Origin: Flavobacterium sufflavum | Lineage (GTDB): Bacteria; Bacteroidota; Bacteroidia; Flavobacteriales; Flavobacteriaceae | Direction: 5' to 3' | Assembly (NCBI RefSeq): GCF_004016525.1 | Contig: NZ_SACJ01000003.1 | Span: forward strand, 124,001-188,000 | Length of the DNA: 64,000 bases | In this document: one piece after another, positions 26,969 through 38,671 of the stretch | Layout: the number at the start of each line of letters is the position of its first letter | Position numbering within the stretch: position 1 is the stretch's first letter | Position numbers and translations under genes: made by a program | Notes under the pieces: generated by a model | Seen by the model: only the letters and a program-made list of their open reading frames with translations | What the model was told of the DNA's origin: nothing | Databases searched by the model: none

Positions 26969-27595
26969 ATGGACATCAAACAAATTTTTGAAAACAACAA
27001 AAAGTGGATCGCTAAACAACTGCAAGGCGACCCTGCTTATTTTGACAAATTAGGCGCTGGACAATCACCTGAAATCCTTTATATTGGTTGTTCTGATAGT
27101 CGTGTTACTGCCGAAGAAGTGATGGGTTTACAACCTGGTGAAGTTTTTGTTCACAGAAACATTGCTAATATGGTTCCTAATACCGACTTGAATTCTATGT
27201 CAGTTATTAATTATGCTGTTGGAAGTCTAAAAGTAAATCATATTGTAATTTGTGGTCATTATGGTTGTGGTGGGGTTCTTGCTGCTATGCAACAATCTGA
27301 CTTAGGAATTCTAAACCCTTGGTTGAGAAACATTAGAGACGTATATAGAATTCACAGGGAAGAACTGGATTCTATTACTGATGAAGGAGAAAAATACAAA
27401 AGACTTGTTGAATTAAACGTACAGGAACAATGTATCAATGTGATTAAAACTGCCGAAGTTCAAAAAGCAAACAGCGAACGAAATCTAAAAGTTTACGGTT
27501 GGGTTTTTGACATTCACTCCGGAGAATTAATCGACTTGAAAATTGACTTTGAGGAAATCTTAAAAGATATTACCAAAATTTACAAAATCGTATAA
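26969..27595 (+). CDS. Beta-class carbonic anhydrase
   Basis: 208 residues. It hydrates CO2 to bicarbonate with a zinc site formed by Cys41 (GCSDSRV, with the Asp43/Arg45 dyad), His97 and Cys100 (CGHYGCGG). Plant-type beta fold; no signal peptide, so cytoplasmic. A clear paralogue lies at 44364-44999 next to a SulP transporter. This copy is monocistronic with its own promoter and a terminator shared with katG. Confidence 0.95.
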   Translation: MDIKQIFENNKKWIAKQLQGDPAYFDKLGAGQSPEILYIGCSDSRVTAEEVMGLQPGEVFVHRNIANMVPNTDLNSMSVINYAVGSLKVNHIVICGHYGCGGVLAAMQQSDLGILNPWLRNIRDVYRIHREELDSITDEGEKYKRLVELNVQEQCINVIKTAEVQKANSERNLKVYGWVFDIHSGELIDLKIDFEEILKDITKIYKIV

Positions 27596-27616
27596 CCCGA
27601 TTCTGAAAAACTTATA

Positions 27617-27660
27617 AATTAAACCCGACAACTTTCTAAAAGCTGTCGGGTTTTTATTTT
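27617..27660. terminator. Terminator between carbonic anhydrase and katG
   Basis: CCCGACA-(a)-ACTTT / AAAGC-TGTCGGG (from 27624 to 27650) followed by T5ATTTT; it serves the plus-strand gene and probably also katG. Confidence 0.8.
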
Positions 27661-27671
27661 AAACATAAAAA

Positions 27672-29930
<2,259 letters not shown>

Positions 29931-29948
29931 TTACGCAAATTTTACTAT

Positions 29949-29979
29949 CAAAAATATTTTTGAAATAGATAAAAACTAT
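29949..29979 (-). promoter_or_regulatory. katG promoter region with OxyR-like ATAG-N7-CTAT motif
   Basis: ATAG (29965-29968), 7 nt, CTAT (29976-29979) matches the half-operator spacing known for OxyR. It lies just upstream of TATTTTTG on the minus strand (29956-29949), a -7 candidate about 60 bp before the start codon. A further CTAT at 29945 is out of register. Confidence 0.4.
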
Positions 29980-30009
29980 AGTTTCTTAGATATTTCTTAC
30001 AATGAAAAA

Positions 30010-30049
30010 TAAAAAAACCACAATAAAAATTTAATTCTATTGTGGTTTG
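30010..30049 (-). terminator. Terminator after the zinc-ribbon SDR gene
   Basis: AAACCACAATA / TATTGTGGTTT with a long A/T-rich loop; the minus strand continues into T7ATTTTT. Confidence 0.8.
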
Positions 30050-30092
30050 CAATTCTATTGCTTTACACTTAATTATTTGATTTAAAAAACGT

Positions 30093-31646
30093 TTACCAAG
30101 GAATAGGATTATAGTCTTTCAAGAATTTTCCACACCAATGTTTCCCAATGTTGATTCCATCAAACAAAGGATCCATTACTCTTGCCGCACCATCAACAAT
30201 ATCCAGAGGCGGTTGAAAATCTTCTAATTCCTGTTTCTTTTTTGCTAATTCTGCGGGATCTTCATCGGTTACCCAACCGGTATCCACAGCATTCATGAAA
30301 ATTCCGTCTTTAGCTAAAGTTCCTGCAGCCGTATGTGTAAGCATATTTAAAGCAGCTTTAGCCATATTAGTATGCGGATGACGGTCTTCCTTGAAATCAC
30401 GGTAAAACTTTCCTTCCATTGCCGAAACGTTAATAATATGTTTTTTGCCTGTGTTATCTTTTTTCATTACTTCCGAAAGGCGATTACACAACACAAAAGG
30501 CGCAACAGAATTAACGAGTTGCACTTCAATCATTTCAGTAGTTTCAATTTGTCCTAATTTCAAACGCCAGCTATTTGTTTTTCTTAAATCTACTTGTTGT
30601 AAATCGGCATCTAGTTCTCCTTCCGGAAAAACTTCATTGGCCACCAGTGTATTGTCAAAACTATATGGAATCTGAGATAATTTGGCGGAAGCCCGCAAAC
30701 CAATCCCAGGTTCAGGTCCATGCCAAGTTACCGGCATATTTTGATTAGAAGAAGCAGCTGATGTCAACACTTTCAACTCGTCCAAACAATTAATATGATC
30801 TAATAATAATTCCTGGGCTTGCTTAGGTAAAGAAGTTATGGAACGTTCTTCATTTTCCATTAAATGAGTATAAAACCCGGCAGGACGCCTTATTGTTTGT
30901 GCTGCATTATTGATAAGAATATCCAATCGACCGTATTTTTGCTCAATAAAATTGCAAAAAATCTCTACGCTAGGAATATGTCGCAAATCCAATCCGTGAA
31001 TTTTTAAGCGATGTCCCCAATCCATAAAATCATCTTCCTTTGCAAAACGCAAAGCCGAATCAACTGGAAAACGAGTTGTAGCAACAACAGTGGCTCCTCC
31101 TCTCAATAACATCAATGTAATATGGTACCCTATTTTTAATCGGGAACCTGTAATCACGGCAATTTGACCTTTGACATCAGCAGTCTGAAAACGTTTGGCA
31201 TAATTAAAATCCCCACAGTCAGGACACATTGTATCGTAAAAGTGATGCATTTTAGTAAATTCTGTTTTACACACATAACAATTTCTGGGTGTTTCCAGTT
31301 CTAATTGTTCTTTGTGAGCCAAATCATTAAAAGCCAATAATTTTGGTGCAACAAAAATACTCGCTTCACGGGCATGACGAATTCCTGTTTCCTTTCGGGC
31401 AGTTCGATCACGCTTTTCCATTTTGCGTTTAGCTGCTAATTTCCCATCTTTTTTTCTACGGGAAAGCTCATCTCTGTCTGGTCTGGAGAACATTCCTGCA
31501 GCTTTGATTAAAGCCGTTCTTTGCTCTTTTGGAATTTCAAAAATTTGGTCTGTATCTGTGTTCAATTGGGATAATATAGCAATGCATCTGTCTATTTCTT
31601 CCGGAGTTATTGCACTCATAACCTCTATTTCTTCCTTCATCATCAT
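30093..31646 (-). CDS. SDR-fold protein with N-terminal zinc-ribbon-like extension
   Basis: 517 residues, twice the usual SDR length. Residues 1-120 are helical and basic. Then two CxxC pairs follow, Cys123/Cys126 ([10 protein letters not shown]) and Cys141/Cys144 (MCPDCGDF), which look like a zinc ribbon. The Rossmann domain starts near 160 ([27 protein letters not shown]). Catalytic Ser408 (NVSAMEG) and Lys430 are kept, but the Tyr of YxxxK is Thr426 ([10 protein letters not shown]), so classical SDR chemistry is doubtful. The start has three consecutive Met codons. A TATATTTGC -7 element lies at 31697-31689. It may bind rather than reduce a substrate; the true role is unknown. Confidence 0.82.
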   Translation of the reverse strand: MMMKEEIEVMSAITPEEIDRCIAILSQLNTDTDQIFEIPKEQRTALIKAAGMFSRPDRDELSRRKKDGKLAAKRKMEKRDRTARKETGIRHAREASIFVAPKLLAFNDLAHKEQLELETPRNCYVCKTEFTKMHHFYDTMCPDCGDFNYAKRFQTADVKGQIAVITGSRLKIGYHITLMLLRGGATVVATTRFPVDSALRFAKEDDFMDWGHRLKIHGLDLRHIPSVEIFCNFIEQKYGRLDILINNAAQTIRRPAGFYTHLMENEERSITSLPKQAQELLLDHINCLDELKVLTSAASSNQNMPVTWHGPEPGIGLRASAKLSQIPYSFDNTLVANEVFPEGELDADLQQVDLRKTNSWRLKLGQIETTEMIEVQLVNSVAPFVLCNRLSEVMKKDNTGKKHIINVSAMEGKFYRDFKEDRHPHTNMAKAALNMLTHTAAGTLAKDGIFMNAVDTGWVTDEDPAELAKKKQELEDFQPPLDIVDGAARVMDPLFDGINIGKHWCGKFLKDYNPIPW

Positions 31647-31688
31647 AAAAAAACGTTTCTTATTGTTTGGCTATAATATACCAAGGCT

Positions 31689-31697
31689 GCAAATATA
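31689..31697 (-). promoter_or_regulatory. -7 element of the zinc-ribbon SDR gene
   Basis: TATATTTGC on the minus strand, 42 bp before the start codon; no convincing -33 TTG. Confidence 0.5.
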
Positions 31698-31837
31698 GTT
31701 TTAAAATAATAGCTGTGTTTCCTTTTTCTTAACTAAGCAGATTATAACAAAAACAACTGACTACTTTTTAAATATAAAAACGATGAAACTTTATAATTTT
31801 AAACTCAATTGTTTTAGATTGCAGGCAAAAAATTAAA

Positions 31838-32284
31838 ATGAAACCTTCTCCATTTCTTTCAATCGCATTCTTATTCTTAGCAACAACTATTTATTCCCAA
31901 AATAAATCAGAAAAAATCACTACTCAAAACGGTGAACATTATATCACTACCTCTATAGATTATCCTATTTCAGGAACATATTTATTCGAAGGAGACAAAG
32001 AACCAATTGTACTGTTAAATCCTAATGGCTTGGGAATTTTTCAACAACATGATTTATCTAAAGTAAACATCAATTGGGGAATTGAATGTTTTGAAAACGG
32101 AGTACCCATGTATAAAAAAGGGTTCAATTATGCAGTTTACACGCTTTGGTACAAAAACAAAGAAGCAAATACAACAACCGATAATACTGAAAACTGGATA
32201 AGTGTGCACTTTTCAATCCACTTCGAAAAAAAGAAAATGTTCATCTTGGGAGAAAGAAGTAAAGAATACGTGGATAACGAATAA
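31838..32284 (+). CDS. Exported protein of unknown function
   Basis: 148 residues with a signal peptide (MKPSPFLSIAFLFLATTIYSQ). The mature part looks beta-rich (YPISGTYLFEGDKEPIVLLNPNGLGIFQQHD...). I recognise no family. It stands alone between divergent SDR and acyl-CoA ligase genes, 114 bp before the latter, so it could be cotranscribed with it, though no terminator or promoter decides this. Confidence 0.72.
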   Translation: MKPSPFLSIAFLFLATTIYSQNKSEKITTQNGEHYITTSIDYPISGTYLFEGDKEPIVLLNPNGLGIFQQHDLSKVNINWGIECFENGVPMYKKGFNYAVYTLWYKNKEANTTTDNTENWISVHFSIHFEKKKMFILGERSKEYVDNE

Positions 32285-32398
32285 ACAAGTCATTTTCCCA
32301 AACCCTAATTAGCTGTTCTTTTTACTTTATTTAACTGCTAAAAAAAAGAAAATTCAGTTATTTTTTTATAATTTGCATAGGATTCCAAAACTGTAAGT

Positions 32399-34177
32399 AT
32401 GACTTCTATTACCCGAATTTTTGATTTTCCGTATCATCAACAAGATGAGTTTACTACAATTCCAGATGCTTTAGCTTCAAAGCAAAATGGTGTATGGGTA
32501 AAAATATCTACACAAGAATATATTGCTAAAGCCAATAGCATTTCCAGAGCACTTTTGTACATGGGAATAAAAAAAGACGATAAAATTGCTATTATTTCTT
32601 CTAACAACAGACCCGAATGGCATATTGTTGATATAGGTGTTTTGCAAACCGGGGCACAAACAGTTCCTATCTATCCTACTATTTCTGAATCTGATTACGA
32701 ATACATTCTCAATCATTGTGAAGCCAGCTATTGTTTTGTTTCTGACGAAGAAGTATTAAGAAAAATAAACTTAATCAAAGACAAATTACTTCATCTTAAA
32801 GAAATCTATAGTTTCAATACTATTGTCAATTGCAAAAATTGGAATGAATTAACAGTACTTGGCGAAGACGAAAGCAATCAAGAAGAAGTAAAAACTAGAA
32901 AAAACAGTATCAAAACCGAAGATTTAGCCACTATTATTTACACCTCTGGGACAACTGGAAATCCTAAAGGAGTAATGCTTTCGCACCAAAATATTGTATC
33001 GAATGTTTTAGGTAGCGCACCTAGAATTCCTTTTAAAGCCGGAGCGAGTCGCGCATTGAGCTTTTTACCGATTTGCCATATTTTCGAAAGAATGGTTTTG
33101 TATTTATACCAATATTATGGTGTATCGATCTATTTTGGAGAATCCATAGAAAAAATTGGCGAAAACATTAAAGAAGTACAACCTACCGTAATTACAGCTG
33201 TTCCTAGATTAATCGAAAAAGTATATGACAAAATTTATGCTAAAGGAGCCGAACTAACTGGAATTAAAAGAAAATTATTTTTCTGGGCCATCGATTTAGG
33301 ATTGCGATACGAACCTTATGGAGCGAATGGATTTTGGTACGAATTCCAACTTAAAATTGCTAGAAAACTCATTTTTAGCAAATGGCAGGAAGGCCTTGGC
33401 GGCAGGCTTGAAGTGATGGTTTCCGGTAGTGCCGCTTTACAAACCCGATTGTCACGAATTTTTGCAGCCGCAGGAATTCCTGTTATGGAAGGCTATGGTT
33501 TAACCGAAACTTCGCCTGTAATTGCTGTAAACGATATGAGAAATTTTGGTTTCCGAATTGGAACTGTTGGAAAAGTAATCGATAATGTAGAAGTAAAAAT
33601 TGCCGAAGACGGAGAAATTCTTTGTAAAGGACCTAATGTAATGATAGGCTATTACAAAAACGAAACACTTACTAATGAAGTAATCACCGATGGTTATTTC
33701 CATACGGGAGACATTGGAAATATGGATTCAGATGGTTTCTTGAAAATCACCGACCGCAAAAAAGAAATGTTTAAAACTTCGGGAGGAAAATACATTGCGC
33801 CTCAGCTTATTGAAAACACCATGAAGCAATCCCGCTTTATAGAACAGATTATGGTTATTGGCGAAGGCCAAAAAATGCCTGCTGCATTCATCCAGCCTAA
33901 TTTTGATTTTGTAACCGAATGGGCTAAAAAGAATAACATTGAGATTGACAATACAAAACAAGCTTTAATCACTAACGAAAATGTTATTGCCCGTATCCAA
34001 CAGGAAATTGATACTATTAATTCAAAATTCGGTCATTGGGAACAAATAAAACGTTTTGAACTCACTCCTGATGTTTGGTCTATTGATGGCGGCGAATTAA
34101 CTCCAACACTCAAATTGAAGCGTAAAAATATTCTTGAAAAATATCAGGATTTATATAAGAAGATATATAGCTTCTAA
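32399..34177 (+). CDS. Long-chain acyl-CoA synthetase (AMP-forming)
   Basis: 592 residues, the typical length of FACS/FadD15-type ligases. AMP-binding motifs: TIIYTSGTTGNPKGVMLSH, EGYGLTETSP, GYFHTGDIGNMDSDGFLKITDRKKEMFKTSGGKYIAP. It activates fatty acids to acyl-CoA at the membrane face and so feeds the beta-oxidation genes immediately downstream (34.4-40.5 kb). It has its own terminator at 34196-34238, so it is a separate transcription unit from the MarR-fad operon. Confidence 0.95.
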   Translation: MTSITRIFDFPYHQQDEFTTIPDALASKQNGVWVKISTQEYIAKANSISRALLYMGIKKDDKIAIISSNNRPEWHIVDIGVLQTGAQTVPIYPTISESDYEYILNHCEASYCFVSDEEVLRKINLIKDKLLHLKEIYSFNTIVNCKNWNELTVLGEDESNQEEVKTRKNSIKTEDLATIIYTSGTTGNPKGVMLSHQNIVSNVLGSAPRIPFKAGASRALSFLPICHIFERMVLYLYQYYGVSIYFGESIEKIGENIKEVQPTVITAVPRLIEKVYDKIYAKGAELTGIKRKLFFWAIDLGLRYEPYGANGFWYEFQLKIARKLIFSKWQEGLGGRLEVMVSGSAALQTRLSRIFAAAGIPVMEGYGLTETSPVIAVNDMRNFGFRIGTVGKVIDNVEVKIAEDGEILCKGPNVMIGYYKNETLTNEVITDGYFHTGDIGNMDSDGFLKITDRKKEMFKTSGGKYIAPQLIENTMKQSRFIEQIMVIGEGQKMPAAFIQPNFDFVTEWAKKNNIEIDNTKQALITNENVIARIQQEIDTINSKFGHWEQIKRFELTPDVWSIDGGELTPTLKLKRKNILEKYQDLYKKIYSF

Positions 34178-34195
34178 ATAGTATTTTCACCTAAT

Positions 34196-34238
34196 AAAAA
34201 GGGATTGTTTCATTCAGTGTGAAACAATCCCTTTTTAT
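34196..34238 (+). terminator. Terminator after the acyl-CoA ligase gene
   Basis: AAAAAGGGATTGTTTC / GAAACAATCCCTTTTT, a perfect 16-bp stem with a 9-nt loop. Confidence 0.92.
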
Positions 34239-34282
34239 TTACAGCAAAAGCATTTTTTAACAAAAAAATAGATGTTTTTTAT

Positions 34283-34313
34283 TATGCACGCATACTATTA
34301 TTTCTTATATTTG
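34283..34313 (+). promoter_or_regulatory. Promoter and candidate operator of the MarR-fad operon
   Basis: TATATTTG at 34306-34313 is a -7 element. Eleven bases upstream is TATGCACGCATA (34283-34294), an inverted repeat with 5-bp arms, placed where a bound repressor would block RNA polymerase. Autoregulation by the MarR protein encoded just downstream is the simplest reading. Confidence 0.55.
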
Positions 34314-34331
34314 AAATAACAACAATGCTAA

Positions 34332-34369
34332 TATCATAATTTTTAGATTAAAATAAAATGATTATGATA
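34332..34369 (+). promoter_or_regulatory. Leader hairpin of the MarR-fad operon
   Basis: TATCATAAT / ATTATGATA (34332-34340 with 34361-34369), 20-nt loop, within the predicted 5' leader and followed by seven A. It may affect mRNA stability or start-site access, or be a second operator. Confidence 0.4.
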
Positions 34370-34413
34370 AAAAAATAATTTTCTATTTGAAAGAAACTTA
34401 ATCAGCATGCCAC

Positions 34414-34899
34414 ATGAAAAACAAAACGATAGATTACATCTTAAGAGCAACTTGGCAAGCTATTTCCAGAATGTATAATGAAGAGGCTACCAAGTATGGC
34501 GCCACAATGGCAACAGGATTTGCATTATTAAGTATCGACAAAGAAAAAGGAACGCCATCGACGGCTTTGGGGCCTAAAATGGGAATGGAACCCACGAGCC
34601 TGACCCGCACATTGAAATCGATGGAAGAAAAAGGATTAATCGTTAAAAAGAAAAACCCAAATGATGGTCGGGGTGTATTAATTTACCTTACTGACTATGG
34701 CAAAGAAAAAAGAGCCTTGTCTAAAAGTACCGTTATCCAATTTAATGAAAGTATTAAAAAACATATCTCAGATGAAAAATGGGAAAACTTCATAGAAGTT
34801 GCCGAAACCATCAACAAATTAATACACGATAAAGAAATATTTAACCAATCTGAAAACACCGAAAATGAAATCGCCACGATTCAAAAAGACAAGAAATAA
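34414..34899 (+). CDS. MarR family transcriptional regulator of the fad operon
   Basis: 161 residues. Winged-helix DNA-binding core around residues 40-100 (GTPSTALGPKMGMEPTSLTRTLKSMEEKGLI..., wing NPNDGRGVLIYLTDYG). It heads a plus-strand operon with fadN-, fadA- and fadE-type genes, starting 42 bp before the next gene. By position it is probably the local repressor that senses acyl-CoA, replacing the TetR-type FadR of Bacillus. Likely autoregulated through TATGCACGCATA in its promoter. Confidence 0.9.
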   Translation: MKNKTIDYILRATWQAISRMYNEEATKYGATMATGFALLSIDKEKGTPSTALGPKMGMEPTSLTRTLKSMEEKGLIVKKKNPNDGRGVLIYLTDYGKEKRALSKSTVIQFNESIKKHISDEKWENFIEVAETINKLIHDKEIFNQSENTENEIATIQKDKK

Positions 34900-34940
34900 A
34901 GGCGAAAACATATTCAGATAAAAATAAATAGTAACAACGT

Positions 34941-37331
34941 ATGAAACGCACAATTAAAAAAGTTGCCGTAATTGGTTCTGGAATCATGGGTTCAGGAATT
35001 GCTTGTCATTTTGCCAACATTGGTGTCGAAGTTTTACTTTTGGATATTGTCCCAAAAGAGCTTACCGAAGCGGAAAGCAAAAAGGGACTCACTCTGGACA
35101 GTAAAGCCGTTAGAAACCGAATTGTAAATGAGCATTTGAGCAATTCGCTAAAATCGAAACCCTCACCTATTTACAGCGCAAAATTTGCCAGTAGAATCAC
35201 CACCGGTAACACAACCGATGACATGGCGCAAATTGCCAATGTAGATTGGATTATCGAGGTTGTGGTGGAACGTTTGGACATCAAAAAATTGGTTTTCGAA
35301 CAAATTGACCAATACAGAACAGCGGGTACCTTAGTGACTTCTAACACTTCTGGAATTCCAATCCATTTTATGAGTGAAGGACGAAGCGAAGATTTCCAAA
35401 AACACTTCTGCGGAACGCACTTTTTTAACCCTGCACGTTACTTAAAATTATTCGAAATTATTCCTGGACCAAAAACTTCAACTGAAGTATTGGACTTTTT
35501 GAATAATTACGGAGAAAAATTCTTGGGAAAAACTTCGGTTGTAGCCAAAGATACTCCTGCTTTCATCGGAAACCGTATTGGAGTTTTCGGAATCCAAAGT
35601 TTGTTTCATTTGGTGAAAGAAATAAATCTGACCATTGAAGAAGTTGATAAATTAACAGGCCCTGTAATTGGACGGCCAAAATCGGCTACTTTTAGAACGG
35701 TTGATGTAGTTGGTTTAGACACTTTGGTACATGTTGCCAACGGAATTTATGAAAACTGCCCTGAGGACGAAGCCCATGAGTTATTTAAACTCCCAGAATT
35801 CATCACTAAAATGGTCGAGAATAAATGGTTTGGAAGTAAAACAGGACAAGGTTTTTATAAAAAAGTAGACAAAGACATTCTTTCATTAGACTTAAACACT
35901 TTAGAATATCGCGCTGCCAAAAAAGCTTCGTTTGCCACTTTAGAACTTACAAAAACTATCGATAAACCTATTGATCGTTTTAAAATTTTAATAAAAGGTC
36001 AAGACAAAGCAGGTGAATTTTACAGAAAAAGTTTCGCTGCCTTATTTGCCTATGTTTCCAATAGAGTTCCTGAAATCTCAGACGAACTATACAAAATTGA
36101 CGATGCGATGAAAGCCGGTTTTGGCTGGGAAAATGGTCCATTCGAAATCTGGGATTCCATAGGTGTTTTAAAAGGATTCGAACTAATAAAAGCCGAAGGA
36201 CATACCCCTGCTCCTTGGGTAAACGAAATGCTGGCTTCAGGAAACAACAGTTTTTATACCGTAAAAGAAGGCGCTACCTATTTTTATGATATTTCAAAAA
36301 AATCACAGGAAAAAGTTCCGGGACAAGATGCCTTTATCATCCTGAACAACATTCGCGAAAGCAAAAAAGTATGGAGTAATAGTGGTGCTATCATCGAAGA
36401 TTTAGGTGATGGAATTTTAAATATCGAATTCAAAACGAAAATGAACACTATTGGCAGTGATGTATTACAAGCCATAAACAAAGGGATTGATTTAGCCGAA
36501 AAAGAATATTCAGGATTGGTTATTGGGAATCAAGCCGCTAATTTCTCCGTTGGCGCCAATATCGGAATGATTTTCATGATGGCGGTAGAACAGGAATATG
36601 ACGAATTGAATTTTGCTGTTAAATTTTTCCAAGACACTATGATGCGTGTAAGATACTCTTCGATTCCAGTTGTTGTAGCTCCACACGGAATGACTTTTGG
36701 AGGTGGCTGTGAAATGAGCTTACATGCCGATAAAATAGTTGCAGCTGCTGAGACTTATATGGGATTAGTGGAATTTGGTGTTGGTGTCATTCCCGGCGGT
36801 GGTGGTTCAAAAGAAATGACTTTACGTGCCTCCGATTTATTTCGAAAAAATGATGTGGAACTAAATACTTTACAAGAATATTTCTTGACCATTGCCATGG
36901 CAAAAGTTTCGACTTCTGCTTATGAAGCCTTTGATACCGGTTTATTACAACACGGAAAAGATATTATTGTGGTGAACAAAGACCGCCAAATTGCTGAAGC
37001 TAAAAAACATGCGTTATTAATGGCTGAAGCTGGTTATACCCAACCAATCAGAAGAAATGATATTAAAGTATTAGGAAAACAAGCATTAGGAATGTTCTTA
37101 GTAGGAACCGACCAAATGGTTGCCGGAAGTTACATTTCTGAACACGATAAAAAAATTGCAAACAAACTGGCTTACGTTATGGCTGGTGGTGATTTATCCG
37201 AACCGACATTGGTATCCGAACAGTATCTATTAGATTTAGAAAGAGAAGCTTTCCTGTCTCTTTGTACTGAACGTAAAACTCTAGAACGCATTCAATATAT
37301 GTTAAAAGCGGGGAAACCTCTTAGAAATTAG
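34941..37331 (+). CDS. fadN: 3-hydroxyacyl-CoA dehydrogenase / enoyl-CoA hydratase (FadN type)
   Basis: 796 residues. The N-terminal NAD-binding domain (VIGSGIMGSGIACHFANIGVEVLLLD) and the dehydrogenase C-domain (TPAFIGNRIGVF, VDVVGLDTLVHV) come first. The enoyl-CoA hydratase domain lies at the C-terminal side (NQAANFSVGANIGMI, HGMTFGGGCEM, GVIPGGGGSKE). This order, dehydrogenase then hydratase, is that of Bacillus FadN and the reverse of E. coli FadB. It carries out the two middle steps of beta-oxidation. It is 42 bp after the MarR gene and 81 bp before the thiolase gene. Confidence 0.95.
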   Translation: MKRTIKKVAVIGSGIMGSGIACHFANIGVEVLLLDIVPKELTEAESKKGLTLDSKAVRNRIVNEHLSNSLKSKPSPIYSAKFASRITTGNTTDDMAQIANVDWIIEVVVERLDIKKLVFEQIDQYRTAGTLVTSNTSGIPIHFMSEGRSEDFQKHFCGTHFFNPARYLKLFEIIPGPKTSTEVLDFLNNYGEKFLGKTSVVAKDTPAFIGNRIGVFGIQSLFHLVKEINLTIEEVDKLTGPVIGRPKSATFRTVDVVGLDTLVHVANGIYENCPEDEAHELFKLPEFITKMVENKWFGSKTGQGFYKKVDKDILSLDLNTLEYRAAKKASFATLELTKTIDKPIDRFKILIKGQDKAGEFYRKSFAALFAYVSNRVPEISDELYKIDDAMKAGFGWENGPFEIWDSIGVLKGFELIKAEGHTPAPWVNEMLASGNNSFYTVKEGATYFYDISKKSQEKVPGQDAFIILNNIRESKKVWSNSGAIIEDLGDGILNIEFKTKMNTIGSDVLQAINKGIDLAEKEYSGLVIGNQAANFSVGANIGMIFMMAVEQEYDELNFAVKFFQDTMMRVRYSSIPVVVAPHGMTFGGGCEMSLHADKIVAAAETYMGLVEFGVGVIPGGGGSKEMTLRASDLFRKNDVELNTLQEYFLTIAMAKVSTSAYEAFDTGLLQHGKDIIVVNKDRQIAEAKKHALLMAEAGYTQPIRRNDIKVLGKQALGMFLVGTDQMVAGSYISEHDKKIANKLAYVMAGGDLSEPTLVSEQYLLDLEREAFLSLCTERKTLERIQYMLKAGKPLRN

Positions 37332-37336
37332 AATAA

Positions 37337-37388
37337 AGAAAACAGAATATAGATTTAAGACTTTATAACAGTCTATATTCTATTTTCT
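37337..37388 (+). other. Intra-operon hairpin between fadN and fadA
   Basis: AGAAAACAGAATATAGA (37337-37353) pairs with TCTATATTCTATTTTCT (37372-37388), 17 bp with one mismatch and an 18-nt loop. It lacks a T tract after the stem, so it looks like an mRNA processing or stability element rather than a terminator. Confidence 0.6.
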
Positions 37389-37412
37389 ATAATCTCAAAA
37401 TCATAAAAACAA

Positions 37413-38594
37413 ATGAAAACAGCCTATATCGTAAAAGCATACAGAACAGCAGTTGGAAAAGCCCCAAAAGGTGTATTCCGTTTCAAACGTCCTGATGAAT
37501 TGGCAGCAGAAACCATTCAACATATGATGAATGAATTGCCTGATTTCGACAAAAAACGCATTGATGATGTTATGGTAGGAAATGCAATGCCGGAAGCGGA
37601 ACAAGGATTGAATTTTGGACGCCTCATTTCATTAATGGGATTAGAAATAAATGATGTTGCTGGGGTTACCGTAAACCGATATTGTGCCTCAGGAATAGAA
37701 ACCATCGGAATGGCAACTGCCCGAATCCAATCGGGAATGGCGGATTGTATTATTGCCGGTGGTGCCGAAAGCATGAGTTTTATTCCTATGGGAGGTTACA
37801 GACCCACTCCAGATTATGCCGTGGCCAAAGCGGGTCACGAAGATTATTACTGGGGAATGGGATTAACAGCCGAAGCCGTTGCGAAACAATTCAATATCTC
37901 CAGAGAAGACCAGGATTTATTTGCTTATCATTCGCATCAAAAAGCATTAAAAGCGCAAGCTGAAGGCAAATTTGAAAGTCAAATTGTTCCAATTGACATC
38001 GAACAGACTTTTATCAACGCTAATGGTAAAAAAGAAACAAAATCTTACACTGTCAATAAAGACGAAGGCCCAAGAGCCGATACTTCGCTAGAAGCCTTAG
38101 CCAAATTAAGACCTGTTTTTGCTGCTGACGGGACAGTTACTGCTGGAACTTCATCTCAAATGAGTGATGGTGCTGCCTTTGTTTTAATCATGAGCGAAGA
38201 ATTGGTAAAAGAATTAAACTTAACACCTATAGCCAGATTAGTAAATTATGCTTCTGCAGGAGTAGAACCAAGAATTATGGGAATTGGACCTGTAAAAGCC
38301 ATTCCAAAAGCTTTAAAACAAGCAGGATTACAATTGAAAGATATTGATTTGATTGAGTTAAACGAAGCCTTTGCTTCACAGTCTTTAGCTGTAATTAGAG
38401 AATTGGATTTGAATCCTGATATTGTAAATGTAAACGGAGGTGCAATTGCTTTAGGTCATCCTCTTGGCTGTACGGGAGCAAAATTATCCGTTCAATTATT
38501 TGACGAAATGAAACGACGCGGCAGTAAATACGGCATGGTAACCATGTGTGTAGGAACTGGACAAGGAGCAGCGGGGATTTACGAAATATTATAG
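37413..38594 (+). CDS. fadA: Acetyl-CoA acyltransferase (3-ketoacyl-CoA thiolase)
   Basis: 393 residues, standard thiolase length. The nucleophile is Cys91 (NRYCASGIETIG); His349 (ALGHPLGCTGAK) and Cys379 (MCVGTGQGAAG) complete the active site. It cleaves 3-ketoacyl-CoA to acetyl-CoA and a shortened acyl-CoA, the last beta-oxidation step, and follows the fadN-type gene that makes its substrate. Biosynthetic acetyl-CoA acetyltransferase is less likely in this context. Confidence 0.95.
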   Translation: MKTAYIVKAYRTAVGKAPKGVFRFKRPDELAAETIQHMMNELPDFDKKRIDDVMVGNAMPEAEQGLNFGRLISLMGLEINDVAGVTVNRYCASGIETIGMATARIQSGMADCIIAGGAESMSFIPMGGYRPTPDYAVAKAGHEDYYWGMGLTAEAVAKQFNISREDQDLFAYHSHQKALKAQAEGKFESQIVPIDIEQTFINANGKKETKSYTVNKDEGPRADTSLEALAKLRPVFAADGTVTAGTSSQMSDGAAFVLIMSEELVKELNLTPIARLVNYASAGVEPRIMGIGPVKAIPKALKQAGLQLKDIDLIELNEAFASQSLAVIRELDLNPDIVNVNGGAIALGHPLGCTGAKLSVQLFDEMKRRGSKYGMVTMCVGTGQGAAGIYEIL

Positions 38595-38671
38595 ACAAAA
38601 GTATTCTTTCCTTCATCCAAATAACAAGATTTAGAATAATCATAAATTAAAACATACAAAAAATATAAGCC

